Source: Dryococelus australis (lineage: Eukaryota > Arthropoda > Insecta > Phasmatodea > Phasmatidae). From it: a stretch of 64,000 bases of DNA. Shown here piece by piece: positions 32,916 to 45,544 of the stretch (position 1 is the stretch's first letter; each line of letters starts with the position of its first letter). Made by a program: the position numbers and the translations under genes. Below the pieces are notes generated by a model. The model was not told the origin of the DNA. It ran no database searches and saw only the letters and a program-made list of their open reading frames with translations. The stretch lies in NCBI GenBank assembly GCA_029891345.1, contig CM056993.1, positions 224,573,924 through 224,637,923 of the forward strand, given 5' to 3'.

Positions 32916-35168
32916 AATATAAACATAGACTCAAATATGTTAAGTTAGAATCTCTCTCACTGTTTTCGCTTTTAATTTATTTTCTCTCTGTTTCGTTTTC
33001 TTATAATTTAATTTGCCTATTCGGCGACTGGGTTACTTATTTCCAGATATATAGTGAGCTGTTGGCAAGTTGGTCACTGTAAGATTCCAGTCTCAGGAAG
33101 ACCAAGGCGGTTAATTTCAGTCCTTAAAGAAAATGGTTAAAGTTAGCTACATGTTAAAAATAAATGTGGTCTAAATAAAAGAGACAATAATTCTTCATTG
33201 CTTTCACAGTAAAGAAAAGTATTCAAATTTGCACTCTGTGATTATAACCTGTAACCTGCATTGGTGAAATGGTTTCAGCGATGTGATGCGTTATCGCACT
33301 GAAATTGTTTAAGCGGCCGTTTATAAAAAACTTTATTTAAAATTTATATTAATGCCAATTACACTTAAAACCTACATTAGTTTAGAATTTAACGTCAGCA
33401 AACTGAATAGATTTATTCACTATAGGCGCACCATTTATTGATAAAGAAGTACTCTCAAAATGAGATTTATAAATAACCATTTCGTTAGTACTATTCTGTC
33501 ACTATGTACACACGTGTACATAGAAGGAACTGTTTTGTAGATAAATTATTTATTTGAAAAAAAAAATACGTTTTTCTTCCCTTATATTCTTTAAGAATGT
33601 GTACATATATGTGAATACACACAATTGTAAGCCAATGTCAAATTTGGTAAGACCTGTTTTCTACATATAATATAGTTTTAATTTCAGTTTTTTGAGTGAC
33701 GATGTCATTCAAAGTATTAGAAAGAACATGTCTTAGGAATTAATATAGTTGATCAAATAAGCTTCTGAGAGACATTCTTTTGGAAAATGCTATTTGATGT
33801 ATTAAGGACATAGCCTACTAACAACGCCTCTCTTGAACCAGATTTGATGACAGCCAGCTTAACAATTTCCTAGAAATAAATCGTGCGCCTTAACCTTACT
33901 CGGTTAGTACTGTTTATTAAAAAAAAAACTGAAGAAAGTTAACTTCTCAAAAAACTAATTCAATGGTTATGTATATTTATATACAAAATTTAGTTCATAT
34001 TTAGTAAAATATTTGAAAACTTAAGCATGTCACCCACGTTTTCCAAAAGGCATAGGTTTTAAAAAACTGCACGTGGTCTAAATATTTATGAATTGCAGGT
34101 CACCGCCTAAATATACTAGCCTGTAAAAAAATCTCTTTGTAGACTCAATAAAGTGGTCCCTGAAGTTTAATACGGTTGGTTCTATCCCCCATAACGACAA
34201 AATATAGAGTTCATTAGTTAAATAAGAAAATATAATTATCAATAATTAGCTTACTTCCTTGTACATTTATATATTCAAGAAAATTTCGGTGTGACTTTGC
34301 ATTTTGAGGGCTCAGTTCAGCAGAACTTTCCACAGGATGCAGTGCTCATTGATACAGCAGTTCGTCACATATGATATATACCTGTAGGTACAAACTCTTG
34401 TGTAACTGCCTTCCAAAATTGCCGACGATTTAGGTTATTATTAAAAATAATTTTGCATTAACATTGTTTTTATTTCAGCACAAGAAGTTTGTTTTTATGC
34501 TACTCAATGATTCCCGAGATATCACTAATCACGTAAGATTGCAAAATTTGTTCTCCATTTTTAAAGTAAGTGACTTCTTAATGAAAATTATTTTCGTCGG
34601 ATTGCTGTAGAACTGCTTGCAGTTCAAAATATGTTTTACTGAGGTGATAAGTTACTAAGCTAAGATACAAAAGCTTATTTTGCAGATGCTTTCTGCCAGA
34701 ATGGCAGAATAAAGAAAGTTTTCAATTTGTATGTATTTTTTTTCACATAATAGGTCCTGCGATTGTACCAATTTGGGTTTTTATAGACATAATATTTTTA
34801 GTAATATGACATGTAATTAAAATTTCGAGGCTGCCATTTTGAATTGGAAATTGCTGTATCCATTAAGGATCCATAGTTCAGACAGAATGCCATAGTACTA
34901 TTTGTATGCCGAGTTTATTGGCATTCGTATATTTTTTTTCCAACTTTTCATTCAGACGGCGCTATATTACAAAACCGCAAAAAAAAAAAACGCCCCAAAT
35001 TAGCGAACTGGGTGCTTATAATATACACTTAAAGCATGTTAAGTTTGACTGAAGATGGTCAAATATTTTATTAGCTTAAGACACGTCTGCCTAAAATATT
35101 TTTAAAGTTGACATTTTGAAAACAAGATAATTGAGATTGGCTACTGTAACACTATACTGAATGTTAGG
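32916..35168. other. AT-rich stretch without a gene
   Basis: Probable FBXL16 intron. I see no coding segment, RNA gene or terminal repeats in these 2.2 kb. Confidence 0.5.
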
Positions 35169-36518
35169 AAAAAAAAGTAGTCCGTATTTTGCAAGGAGGT
35201 AGTAGCACCAAGAACCAGAAAAAAAGTCTAATAAACATGGGTTCGAAAACCCATACCATAAGAGCTATGAGCACGAGCTCATCATCGCTAAAGGATATGC
35301 TCAATGTGACGTCCATCCTTAGTAAGGCATCCTTGGGTTCCTACATCGTAACGAATTATGCATCCTTTGAAACACTCCTGGTCGGTCTCGGATGTGCCAG
35401 TAGGCATTGATGACGCGTTCCTGTAGTATCTGTACAACAAAGCCTTCAGATGTCCCACAACCAAAAATCCAAAAGATTAAGGTCAGGGAAATGTGACGGC
35501 CAACTTACTGAACCTCCCCGACCAATCCATTGCCCACTAAATATCTGTGTTAGGTGATTTCGGGCATTTCGGAGTAGGTGTCAGTGCTCCATCATCTATG
35601 AGCCACATCTCTAGCCTTTGAAGGCATGGCACTTCCTCCACCAAGACAGTCATTTAGTTTACTATGAAATCATGATATATTGCACCATTCAATATGTTTG
35701 GTAGTAAGTAAGGACCAATTAGTCTATCACCAACAATTCCTGCCCAGACGTTACTTGAATATCGGTGCCAATGCCTTGCTTCTTCAACTGCGTGAGGATT
35801 GTCTGGAGCACACACTTGTTTACTATGGATATTGATGATCCCATCTCTCGTGAAACCAGCGTTATATGTAAACAAAATCTTTGCTGTGAAAAGGTGGACC
35901 TTCACCACACCTTTGTAATAGCCAATGGCAGAACTCTAATCTGGCGGGTTGATCTTGTGGCTGAAGGGCTTGGACTCGCTGTACATGGCAGGGGTAAAGC
36001 AACTGTCCATGAAGGGTTGCCCAGACGAGAGGATGACTAACGCCTACAGCTTCTGTATACAGGACCTGGCCTCGACGTCTGCTTCCGTTTGCCAGACCGT
36101 AACAAAACATCATATCTGCCATATCAAGTGAGGAATAATAGGCCTCCATTATGCTGTAAGGACAGAGGTAAAGCGACAATGGTATTGCCAGTAAGACACA
36201 TTTGGTTCAATTACCCGTAGTAAGGACATTCACTTCACTTACTCAGAACTGTGAATTTCTGTAATATTTACTGTAGTCTGTGTACGCATCTGCTTCATGC
36301 GGACAAGCACTGAACACTGTGGTGTGTACCCGTTTGATAGCCACGATGAAGGTGAGCAAAGAGCTCACGTTACGGAAATATGCAGTTTCACAGTAGTGAT
36401 AGTGAACAAGTGCTCATAGCTGTTGAGGTATGGGTTTCAGGACCCATGTTTATTAAATATTTTTGTTGTTTTGGTGCATACTACCTCCTCGCAAAATATG
36501 GAGTACTTTTTTTTTTTT
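35169..36518 (-). mobile_element. Mariner-like element with TIRs of about 110 bp (copy C), about 1.35 kb
   Basis: The left end (A-run, GTAGTCCGTATTTTGCAAGG, then CATGGGTTCGAAAACCCATAC) is matched inverted by the right end (GTACTCCATATTTTGCGAGG on the minus strand, then a CATGGGTCCTGAAACCCATAC-like block). The TIRs span about 35169-35285 and 36405-36518. The transposase lies on the minus strand between them. Copy A at 1-344 is the same family. Both ends border homopolymer T/A runs, so exact termini and any TA duplication are unclear. Confidence 0.85.
35440..36200 (-). pseudogene. Mariner-like transposase (broken)
   Basis: The frame 35908-35654 reads KILFTYNAGFTRDGIINIHS, where the family has F-T-D-E at the first catalytic position (here Asn in place of the acidic residue). 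It continues through NVWAGIVGDRLIGPYLLP. The second-Asp region (IDDGA) lies near 35600. The third (FPDLNLLDFW) lies near 35490, followed by a deletion relative to copy A that removes the YTSPFTDVQ region. An N-terminal piece is at 36179-35862. The altered first catalytic residue, stops and deletion show it is dead. Confidence 0.85.
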
Positions 36519-37520
36519 CAAACACTTCGTATGCTCTATTATTGATAGTGTTAATCTTTTTTTCAAGGAGGCACTATTGAAAAAATTAATGAGGATATAA
36601 TATTAGAATTAAATTCTCACAACGTGTACTTGTTTAATACTTTGTGGGATAAAAGAGCATAAACAAGATTGAAAGCCCACGATTTTAAAAATAAGAACCC
36701 AGATAGCTAAAAAACTATATAAAAGTCGGGTGTCTTCCAAATTACTACTTGTGCTGAAATTTAAATGCAAACGTTTAAAAAAAACTTTTTTCGGGAATAT
36801 AAACAAGTACTCGCACACACACAAATTCACAATTAAAGGTAATCAATTAAGTCCTCCCGTCTTATGAGAATTTAAAAAAAATGCAATTATCTATATAGTA
36901 CACGATATCGGTTATAAATTCGTTGAATACGGTACAGGAAAGTGATATTCACAAAAAGCAATGTTCTGGTAGCGAAAAATTTTTTTTCCACACTCTTCAA
37001 AATTTCCGTAAGTAGTCGGAGTACTTTACGGAACTGTACCATTAATTTACAGAAAAGGTGTATTTGATAGTAAGCACGCAGAATAAACTTCACAATTTGT
37101 TGTCATGAACGTTACAGAAGAAACATGATAAAAAAAAAAACAGATTTATATATTTTTGGTCTCGAAAAAGATTGTAATAATTTTTTTTCCACATTCTCGA
37201 GAGCCTCCGCAGCTTGGACAGGAAGATGCCTCTCCTGTAAGTTTCCGTTCATTAAGTTGTGCAGTTACCTCCATACATTTGCAGAATTAGGATTACGACT
37301 GCAAAGGACGTGACTGTAAATTAACGGAGAAATGCGAATAATTTTCTCGCCAGTATTTGCCGTCATTCCATGTCTACTTATAAACAGTGCTTAAGACTTC
37401 TTTGACACGAGGCGGGTGCAACCCACGTCCTAATGTAGAGTCACACGCGCCCGGTGTACGTGTTCGGCGGCAACTCCCTCAGTAGTGCTGGTGTACCGAG
37501 AAGAGAGGCTGCCATACAGA
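36519..37520. other. Region without a recognisable gene
   Basis: AT-rich to 37370, then more GC-rich. Nothing could be assigned. Confidence 0.4.
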
Positions 37521-37521
37521 A

Positions 37522-37930
37522 GTGCCTTGTTGTGTGCTGAGCATTATGTGTGGTGAGACGCTGCAGGAATTTATGAAAGGAAAGGAAAGTTCTTTTTTGT
37601 ATCTACTTTTCCTGCGGAGGAAGAAAAAGTGTAGGGCTGTATGGGCGTATCCTATAACTGCGGAGAGACCTGTATTTGGGGCATCCAAAGGACTTTCTTA
37701 TCAGCTAAGAAACGACGAAGAGAAATTCTTTAATTATTTCCTTATGAGAATAGCTACATTTGCTGTGTCCGGGATTCTTCCTCTCGACTCAGGACGAACT
37801 TCTGCAGAAGCTGTTCTCACACCTTCAGAGATCCACAACGAACATGAGGGATTTCATCTCGCCTGAAGAACGTCTAGCTGTCACCTTGACGTTTGTAGTC
37901 AATTTTTACAACAATGTTCATTGATACTGC
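37522..37930 (+). pseudogene. PIF/Harbinger-type transposase N-terminus (fragment)
   Basis: The plus-strand frame contains RRKKKCRAVWAYPITAERP, then YQLRNDEEKFFNYFLMRIAT, which match the conserved start of PIF/Harbinger (ALP1/HARBI1-like) transposases (R-x-W-V-H-P-x-N-x-x-R... D-x-x-K-F-x-x-Y-F-R-M). After a frame change near 37830 the next family block, NMRDFISPEERLAVTLTF, follows. The DDE nuclease domain is not seen downstream. An unrelated Tc1-like sequence begins within 400 bases. This is probably a truncated element. An ATG at 37522 precedes the homology by about 20 residues, with no evidence that it is used. Confidence 0.7.
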
Positions 37931-38309
37931 AGAAGTTGAGAAATACAATTATGGTGAGTAAATAAAACTTATCTTTCAGTACTCAGCACATTAATATAAA
38001 TAATAACTTTATAGAGGACATACAGTTCTCCATGCCTCTGTGGTTATCACACATGGGTGTGAAGACGACATTTGCTGCCAATTCAAACACAAGACGTAGA
38101 CTAAGCAGCTGCGGGGGCAACCCCCGGCCACATCGAGTGGAAACGTCCATTAAGTCCTATGGTCAAAACATGTAGAAGTGCAGGAGCACACAATACAGAG
38201 AGCTGTTATACAATTCTCCGAAGAGGTGATAAAACGCCGCGGCAGAGGCAGTGAGAGTACAATCGGCGCTGGTGTCGAGTAAGAGCGACCAGAAAGGACG
38301 CCAGCCATC

Positions 38310-39120
38310 GACACCAAGTGCAGTGTCGGCAATGGGCATGTTTGAACGCGGCTTTACAGTGAGTCTGCACGACACAGTCCCGTCACTGCGACAAGACGTA
38401 CTCTCGTCTGGACAAACGCAGGCCGTATTTCACGTAGACACTGCCCTGAGTCACATAGTCGGGCAGTAGACAACGACGACATAGGGGCACAGAACTCGAT
38501 GTTCACTCTGCGGTCTCGTAGTAGCGACACAAGTGTCCGGAACACCATCCAGTAACCGCTGTGTCCTCTCTGCGTATTACGTTCAGCAGCGATCTACAGC
38601 CAAGCAAGTCGTTCGTGGTGCAGAGAACGTGTGCACAAGAGGAAGGAATGACGTGACATTGTCTTCTCCACTAATAACTCTTCACTTCAAGGCGCAGTGA
38701 AGGACACTGCACATCCGGTGTTACGATGTGCACTGTCATAACTAATGATTCCAGAAAGTGCCCGGTGTCTGTGCAAGGTTCACAGAGGGACCAGCGATAT
38801 GTACACGAGATCGTGGAGTCCCATTTCCTGCTACTGCGTAGTGACATTCTGCAGGACAGCGCTGGCCCTCATACCGCAGCCACGGTCCAGCAGGCTCTAC
38901 AAGGATGTACCTTAGCTTGCGAGGTGAACAGACTCTCGCCAGTAGAGCTCGTGTAGACGACGGATGGAGTCTACTACCTGTAACCATCCTTGTCGTGCTG
39001 CGTGCAGTAGAGGGACGTGGCTCAGGACTGCATACAGCACCTCTGTGACACCATGTGTCATCCAGTCACACCTGCCTGAACGCCTGTATCTTGTGAGATA
39101 GATAATTACCCTGTCGTGTA
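38310..39120 (+). pseudogene. Tc1-like transposase (heavily decayed)
   Basis: Successive plus-strand frames follow the Tc1 order. Near 38600 there is a TAKQVVRGAEN segment (family T-A-x-x-R-x-x-R-x-x-W-C). Near 38650 the first catalytic position reads DIVFSTNNSSL, where the family has V-x-F-S-D-E-S-x-F. 38726-38956 contains GSQRDQRYVHEIV and then ILQDSAGPHTAATVQQAL, where the family has Q-D-N-A-R-P-H, so the second Asp is kept. NRLSPVELV follows, corresponding to S-P-D-L-N-P-I-E-x-x-W with the Asp missing. C-terminal remnants run to about 39100. No TIRs were recognised. The sequence is GC-richer than its surroundings. Confidence 0.7.
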
Positions 39121-39399
39121 AACCCACATTACCAAGTGTTCGTGAGTCATCTTTAAAAACTGTATTTTTATAATTTGTTGTACTGCAGCAATGAATTAAA
39201 AGAAAGTTTACCTTTTTAAATCAGAGTTTTCTAATTTTCTTTCTTTTATTGCTTTTTCTCCAGTAGTGAAGTTAAACAAATGTGATATTCTAACTTAAAA
39301 AGCCGCTATTTGAAAACGTATTTACCTTAAAGTGATGGTGGTCAGATTTGTCTTTCAGGTTGTATTAGAATACGAAAGTTAATGCTAATTAAAACTACT

Positions 39400-39492
39400 T
39401 TATATATATTGATATATTTATGTATATAAATAAAAAAAAATATATAAATGGAAATATTTATATATAAATAAATAAATGAATATATAAATATA

Positions 39493-39588
<96 letters not shown>

Positions 39589-39590
39589 GC
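39400..39590. repeat. (TA)n/(TAAA)n low-complexity tract
   Basis: TATATAAATAAA-type units grade into a pure TA run of about 60 bases and a short CACACA. Apparent frames across it are artefacts. Confidence 0.95.
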
Positions 39591-40044
39591 TTGATTTAAA
39601 CTCCCATATGGTCGTGAGACATCTAGTGTAGCTTGATGAAGTTTAATTTAAAGCTCCTTTTGAAACAGTATTTTAAATTTCTTTGAAAATTATGATACCT
39701 GGTTGTTGTCAATATACATTAGAAGTGTGTCGAGTTTCGTATAATTAGATAAAAGTTTTGAGAAGTGTTTAAGATGACACATAAATACGTAAGTGTGTAC
39801 ACATTTTTCGACATTTGCATGATAATAACAGTATATATAATCAAGGTTATGAACAAGAAGTTGGGCCTACTGATATAACTAATGAGTCTAGTTATCTCTA
39901 CTTGGATGCAAATAATTTTTAGTGATGTTCTTGAAAGCTTAGATGGTAAGTGGGTCTTGCCGTCTCGTTGAAAGCAATATAATTTGAGATTAAACCAGAA
40001 ACACATGCAAAAGTAGTGCGAGAATTAAAAATACACACGTGTAT
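39591..40044. other. AT-rich stretch without a gene
   Basis: No supported feature. Confidence 0.5.
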
Positions 40045-40115
40045 TACCCGGGACTCGAACCCAGAAAACCTCGTACCATAAGCCAACATGCAGTCAACTG
40101 CTTCACGGAGGTCAG
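40045..40115 (-). repeat. tRNA-like sequence, probable SINE head
   Basis: On the minus strand GGGTTCGAGTCCCGGG at 40064-40049 is a near-perfect T-arm/B box. About 45 bases upstream GTGAAGCAGTTGACTGCATG can be an A box. The cloverleaf is not complete, so a tRNA-derived SINE is more likely than a gene. Confidence 0.5.
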
Positions 40116-41340
40116 AATTGGAGCGTTAACTTCGGATATGGTCTGTTTAATGTATTGAATGGCAGGGTGTAGTAACCTGAAATATTTTCAAAGCCGTAAT
40201 TTAAAGAATAAAGTGTATGAGCCACATAACACACGGGTGTTTACATGGCCTACTGAAACGCTATTTGTGTGAAGATCTTAGTGGAAATCAGTTGATTGGT
40301 TATTGAGATGGGGCATAAAACTGTATTTTCTCATGTAATAAAATCTCACAAATTTTCCAATAAAAACGGGAGTTTGTATACAATGCTTCTAATAGATACT
40401 TTTACCACAAAATATTTGGTCGAATTCGCTTAAATTATTGAATAAATATATACAAACTCATACGAAAACTTTATAGCAATCATTTTAATAAAACTGTATG
40501 TGATCCCACTTAAACCACGCAAGTATGAATGGTACTCTCTAGCACAAATTGCGTGAAAAATTTGGTGGAGATTCTTTGTATTGTTCCGGAAAGATGGTAA
40601 AATGTTCAATTTTCTTACCTGACACAGTTGTGAAAGGCTGGCAAATGAGGATTTCGGTATGAATAACTGATGCTTCAAATGAATACTGTTAGTGTACAAA
40701 ATTTGGTTTCTTTTTTAGAATCGTTGAATAAATTTCACACTAATATAAAAATTTATTACATTAATGCCATTAAAAAGGCATGTTGCGCTTAAAACATGTT
40801 AGTTTACTTAACATACTGTAGCACAACTTGTACTTAAAATTTGTTGGCAATCGGTTCATTATCCTCGAGAAATGGTATACAACTCAATTTTTCCCATCTA
40901 ACGATCTTCATAGATGGAGGCAAAAAGGTAACGTATCACATTAGACGACTGTTTTAGATACAGTATACAAATTCATGTTTAAATCGGTTTCTTAGTTTCG
41001 TAGATATAGCACACTATACTAAAATATTTTCGTATCAGCCATTCTGAAAATAAGTAGCCTCTCTGGTACACTAAAACATACTGATTAATAAAACCTACCA
41101 CAGTAAAACTTCTTCACCTAATTTGATATGACATAACATTTATTTCATGTTGCAGCTATCTTATAAAATTAGTAGAAATTTAGTTGTGTATATTTTATTT
41201 CTTGTTATCCTTTGACACAATACATTATAAATACAAGCAAAAGCAAAATGTACAGACTTTTTTTTTTGGTTGAAATACTGCAAAATCATTTACATTCGTA
41301 TAGGCTGCAAATATTTACATTGCAAACATGTCTTGTGTTT
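40116..41340. other. AT-rich stretch without a gene
   Basis: No recognisable coding or repeat feature. Confidence 0.5.
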
Positions 41341-41878
41341 TGTTACGCTAGCTTAGAATAGCATACAGCTTATTACTTCCTATCAGAAGTAGGGGTTTAT
41401 TGAACACCAATAACAAGCTCCAAGTTACACTACAATTGACTCACTGATTTATTGCTTCACAAATATTACAATTCTTTGCTACAAACAAAGATATCTTCTC
41501 GTACAAGTTAAGTTGGCTACTCAGTTATACCCTGACGAACAGTTATTGCTGAATGCAATTTATTACTTCAAAGTCTCTCTGATAATACTCATCGCGCCCT
41601 ACTCGTATGTCTGACAGCCCTGCCTAGTGCTTACGAAGGGATTTCACTCACCACTGTATAAGTTCAGAAGATAGCGTTCAGCGGACGTCAGGGACCCCGC
41701 TGAACTGTGTTGACCTCCGCTGCGCCTCGCCGTCGTGGTGTCCTGGTAACCCCACTCATGGGGAGGGTGTGGGGAGGGGGTAAGTATGTCCTCGCAACAC
41801 CCTCCAGCCTCTTATATACTCACGCACCTGCTAGCCTCTTTCTGCTTTGGCGCCGCTGCCCAGGGCGCCTTCGTAACA
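41341..41878 (-). repeat. Solo LTR, 538 bp, with a 4-bp target duplication
   Basis: The sequence has inverted ends TGTTACG...CGTAACA and is flanked on both sides by GTTT (41337-41340 and 41879-41882), the target-site duplication. On the minus strand it contains GAGTATATAAG (41821-41811) as a TATA box and AATAAA (41401-41396) near its end, with a GC-rich stretch between. No internal domain is present, so it most likely formed by recombination between two LTRs of a gypsy-type element. It is unrelated to the LTR at 8466-9048. Confidence 0.85.
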
Positions 41879-43772
41879 GTTTCTACAAAGCATCCGTAAA
41901 AAAGTATTTATTATGATTATTTCTGTAGTACTACAAGTAATTAGGGAATATTTTACATCTTACCGTGGAATATGTCAAAACAATGTTGGATTTTACTGTG
42001 GAAATTGAAATACATAAGACCTTTTATCTTTTTCATATAACAAGGTGTTATTAAATTAATATTTAGTTTGCTTTGATACAAGAACAATGATGGCAGCTGG
42101 TTTCCACAGCACTAATGGTAAAACTACACAAATATTTACTGTATAGATATTATACTTTATATGTAGGGAAATTTTGTTATGTGTTTATATTTATTAACAC
42201 AGTTATATTTAGTTTGCTTGAGCATAACATAAAAAATAAATGCATGCATCTACACTAATCATCAAAAGGTTTATGCGGAAGTATGTTCCAGATTTTTCTA
42301 AGATGTAAAAAAAGGTATAATAATTTTTTAAAAACTATTATGTTTCCTTCGTACAGGAAATAATCTTTGTCGGTGTATATATTGTGCAAGTAAAGTATTA
42401 TGCTCTGTTGATACGTCACGAATTATGCCTATTAACGAACACGGAGTTCATATTTATTTGATGTTCTTTAAAATAAGTCGAGTAATGAAATTACATCGTG
42501 GTTCTACAGTTGAAGTACACATGGCCTAGGTTATTGTCATATCTAGAAAATGCGTAGAAGCACAGTTGTGTTGCGAAAGCGGCAACACAATCCAATTTCC
42601 TCGCGACAAAAGCCCAACATGGCCTTGGCATGCCTGGCTCGTGCACACCTTAATTAAAACCAGCACAACTGCGCTTTCAACTGTCATCGCTGGCGCAGTC
42701 GTAGCCACGACAACTATAACGATTTCCAACGACCGATAAGCTGCTCATGACAAATGTCGAGGAAACGCAGCCAACCAGGTCGTCGACGCTGCCAACATTG
42801 TTATTTATTCTCTTTCCTTTCGCTGTCGCGTCTTACGCTGTACCATGCCCGCAGATACAACACACTGTTACTACTTTCTGCAGTGAGTGATAACAACTGT
42901 TATCAAAATGAAATTGAGACATAATTATCGCTACACTAAAGTTAAATACAAAGTGTTTACACGTTTATATCAACACCCTAAGTGATATCCAAAAGTAGTT
43001 CAGTAGTATAAATGCTTAGTTCTAAAATGTATAAGGCCAAACTTGGAAATCACGCTGTCACTTGATTAGTGTTTAGGACTAATGAAAAGATTGTTTAAAT
43101 TATGCCAAAATGTTTATTTTGTTTTTACGTCTACCCTACAATTATTTTACTGATAAAAATCTAAAGTATAACCAAAAAGAGTTTATTCGAACAACAAAAT
43201 AGCCTACAGAGTTAAATGGATTGGCTTCTAATGTAGCAACAACACAATCTGCTTTTTAGCACTTTCATCGCGATGAACCATTTATTGATAATTCCCTCCC
43301 GTGTTTTTAAAAGTCATGCACCTACCTTTTCGATTTAGTTCTTTACTTCAGTAAACAAGGAAACAAGGGCCATTAAATACAATATCCGTCTTTCCAAAAA
43401 CATATTTCGGCCGAATGATATCGTTCATCTATAAAATTCGTCCCTGAACACAATCAACTTACAAACACCAGCCACATGTACGACTAGCGATGCAGTTGCA
43501 CGTTAACATAACCACCCCCCCCCCTCCTCAACCACAGCAAACAGAAGGGACCAATAACAGACATTTGTCGTTACAGCTGGAGACTTCTGAGTGGACGATA
43601 AAATTGGATAAGTCACATGACGTAAGCAAAGTGCATCAGCCAATGAAGTGTTCATGTCTTCACAGGCAGGTGCAAAAATTCGCACCAAGCGTGTTGGAAA
43701 TAATGACTTTGGTTCACAATTTTACTCAGGGTCCAAAGAGTTAATAAACTACTACTTACAGTATATTTTAGG
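41879..43772. other. Region without a recognisable gene
   Basis: Mostly AT-rich, with a GC-richer patch at 42560-42870 and a C-run at 43515. No gene or element could be assigned. Confidence 0.4.
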
Positions 43773-45544
43773 CTAACATAATTTTTGAGAAAGAGATACA
43801 CTACAGTGTGAATGTTCTGTTGATGATTTCGGGATTGGGTCCAGTGAACGTCGCGATGGCGGCTCTGAAAGAATGAGTGGCTCTCGAGCATCAGTCTCAC
43901 CTTCTTCTTGGTACACAACCATCACTGTACCATAAAGAGTTCCCTTGCCATAAGGAGTATCCTCCTGAAAGTTTATATTGTCTGCTGCACAGTAAACAAA
44001 TCTTTCCTTAACCAATTCAGGAGGTATACATATACCTCCATTGGCTTCCATACGTCTTATTACTTCACTCGTTATCTGAGTTTCAGTATGTAGTAATTTA
44101 TTATATTCAATAGAAGAACCTAATCTCCGAAGAAACTGAATAAGGAATTTTCTCCTTGTTACTGAATTAACAGTATGTCACACAAATACTTGCAACAGCA
44201 TATCCCGTGTGCGAAGAACATTTTTTCCGCTTGTTGTGGTTGATAACATTTCATATACAAATATTTGCGTAAGTCGTTGCGCCTTGGTTGATGATTTAGT
44301 TTCTTGCTTTCCTTTACATTTCATATCCATCTGGCAATGTATGAACCATTTGAAGAAGAGATTAACTTCTTTGCTAATTATTTATTTTAAGTCAGCATTT
44401 TCAAGGGAACCATCGAATACCCATTTACCACATTTTGTAACCGATTATCGTAATATCTTAGCTGCATTAAGAAAGGTTTTTCATTTCTTTGCCAATGTCT
44501 TCATATTCATCTTCTGCATTGGCAAGACCAATATCGACCGTGGCTTTCAGAGTTATATGCTGCGGTTTGTTAACTTTTTTTAGGTTTGCTGAAAACTATG
44601 CCAACACTTTCAAGTTCCTCTTCCACGAGTTTTTTTCATTTGCTTTCGAGAACTTATTTGTGTTTCATTAATGCCATTATTTAGTGCTATGATGCGGTAC
44701 ACTTCTTCAACATCAGCCATCGTTGTAACTATACCTCCATGAAGAAAGTTATTTAAACTAGGTAAAAATTCAATATCAGTTGCACGCTTGTGTGTAGAAG
44801 ATATTCCGCACTTGGGTTCATCCTTGGATCTTAGCACATTTACAACATATTTGTTCAAACAGTCTTTGTGATATTAGATGTCTTTTGCGTGAGCATCTCC
44901 AGGGTCTATGCAGTCACTAAGGCGCACTTTAAATATTGCACTGTTAGACAAATCAACAGCTAACTTCAGACACTCACCACTTCTGTTCGTTGCTATGCTG
45001 TAGAGTCTTTTATTTCGTTTCGGCCCTTCATCACAAAATGAACAGTTACTTTTTTCATAGGTTGAAGTTTTTGATCTTAATGCATATTTCATCTCTTCAC
45101 GGGTAGATGTCGCTTCAGGTTCTTACTGTTGTGTCGCCTGCTTCCATTCTTTAAATAACTTTCTGCTACGTTACATAATATATTTATGTGTACAACTTTT
45201 GTACCAATATTTGTGCCACATAGCATTGGCTTCTTCTAGTTCCACCACACTGATATTTCCAAGTCTGCTACTAATATCCACACATACCGAATGTAACCAT
45301 TCTTCTTGTTTTTTTTCAAACAATGCAATAGTCTATTATAGTTTAACGGATTTACAAGATGTGATTTATTGCTAACTTGGCACGAAACACAAAGTTTAAA
45401 ATCGGTAATTAGTTTGCGTTTTTTTGCAGATGGAGGTAGATCTACCTTGAGACGCTGTCTCGTGAGTTGCGACTGAAGTTCCCAACGAAGAGACGTGCGC
45501 GCGGATATGCTGGCTATGTCAGGGCACACCCAAAGTACCAGCAT
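43773..45544 (-). pseudogene. Broken gene of an unnamed, probably mobile-element, protein family
   Basis: Minus-strand frames read in order. 45544-45236: basic, with PPSAKKRKLITDFKLCVSCQ. 45092-44874: NCSFCDEGPKRNKRLYSIAT, then, after a stop, YHKDCLNKYVVNVLRSKDE, giving a C-x-x-C...Y-H-x-x-C treble-clef-like zinc site. 44858-44610: helical, with FLPSLNNFLHGGIVTTMADV. Then poorly conserved pieces. 44051-43773: EANGGICIPPELVKERFVY and AADNINFQEDTPYGKGTLYG. The last motif (A-x-D-N-I-x-x-x-E-D-T) resembles a large family of uncharacterised proteins in cnidarians, fish and arthropods, some annotated as CXC-domain proteins. This is from memory and unchecked. Stops and frame changes show decay. Confidence 0.55.
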
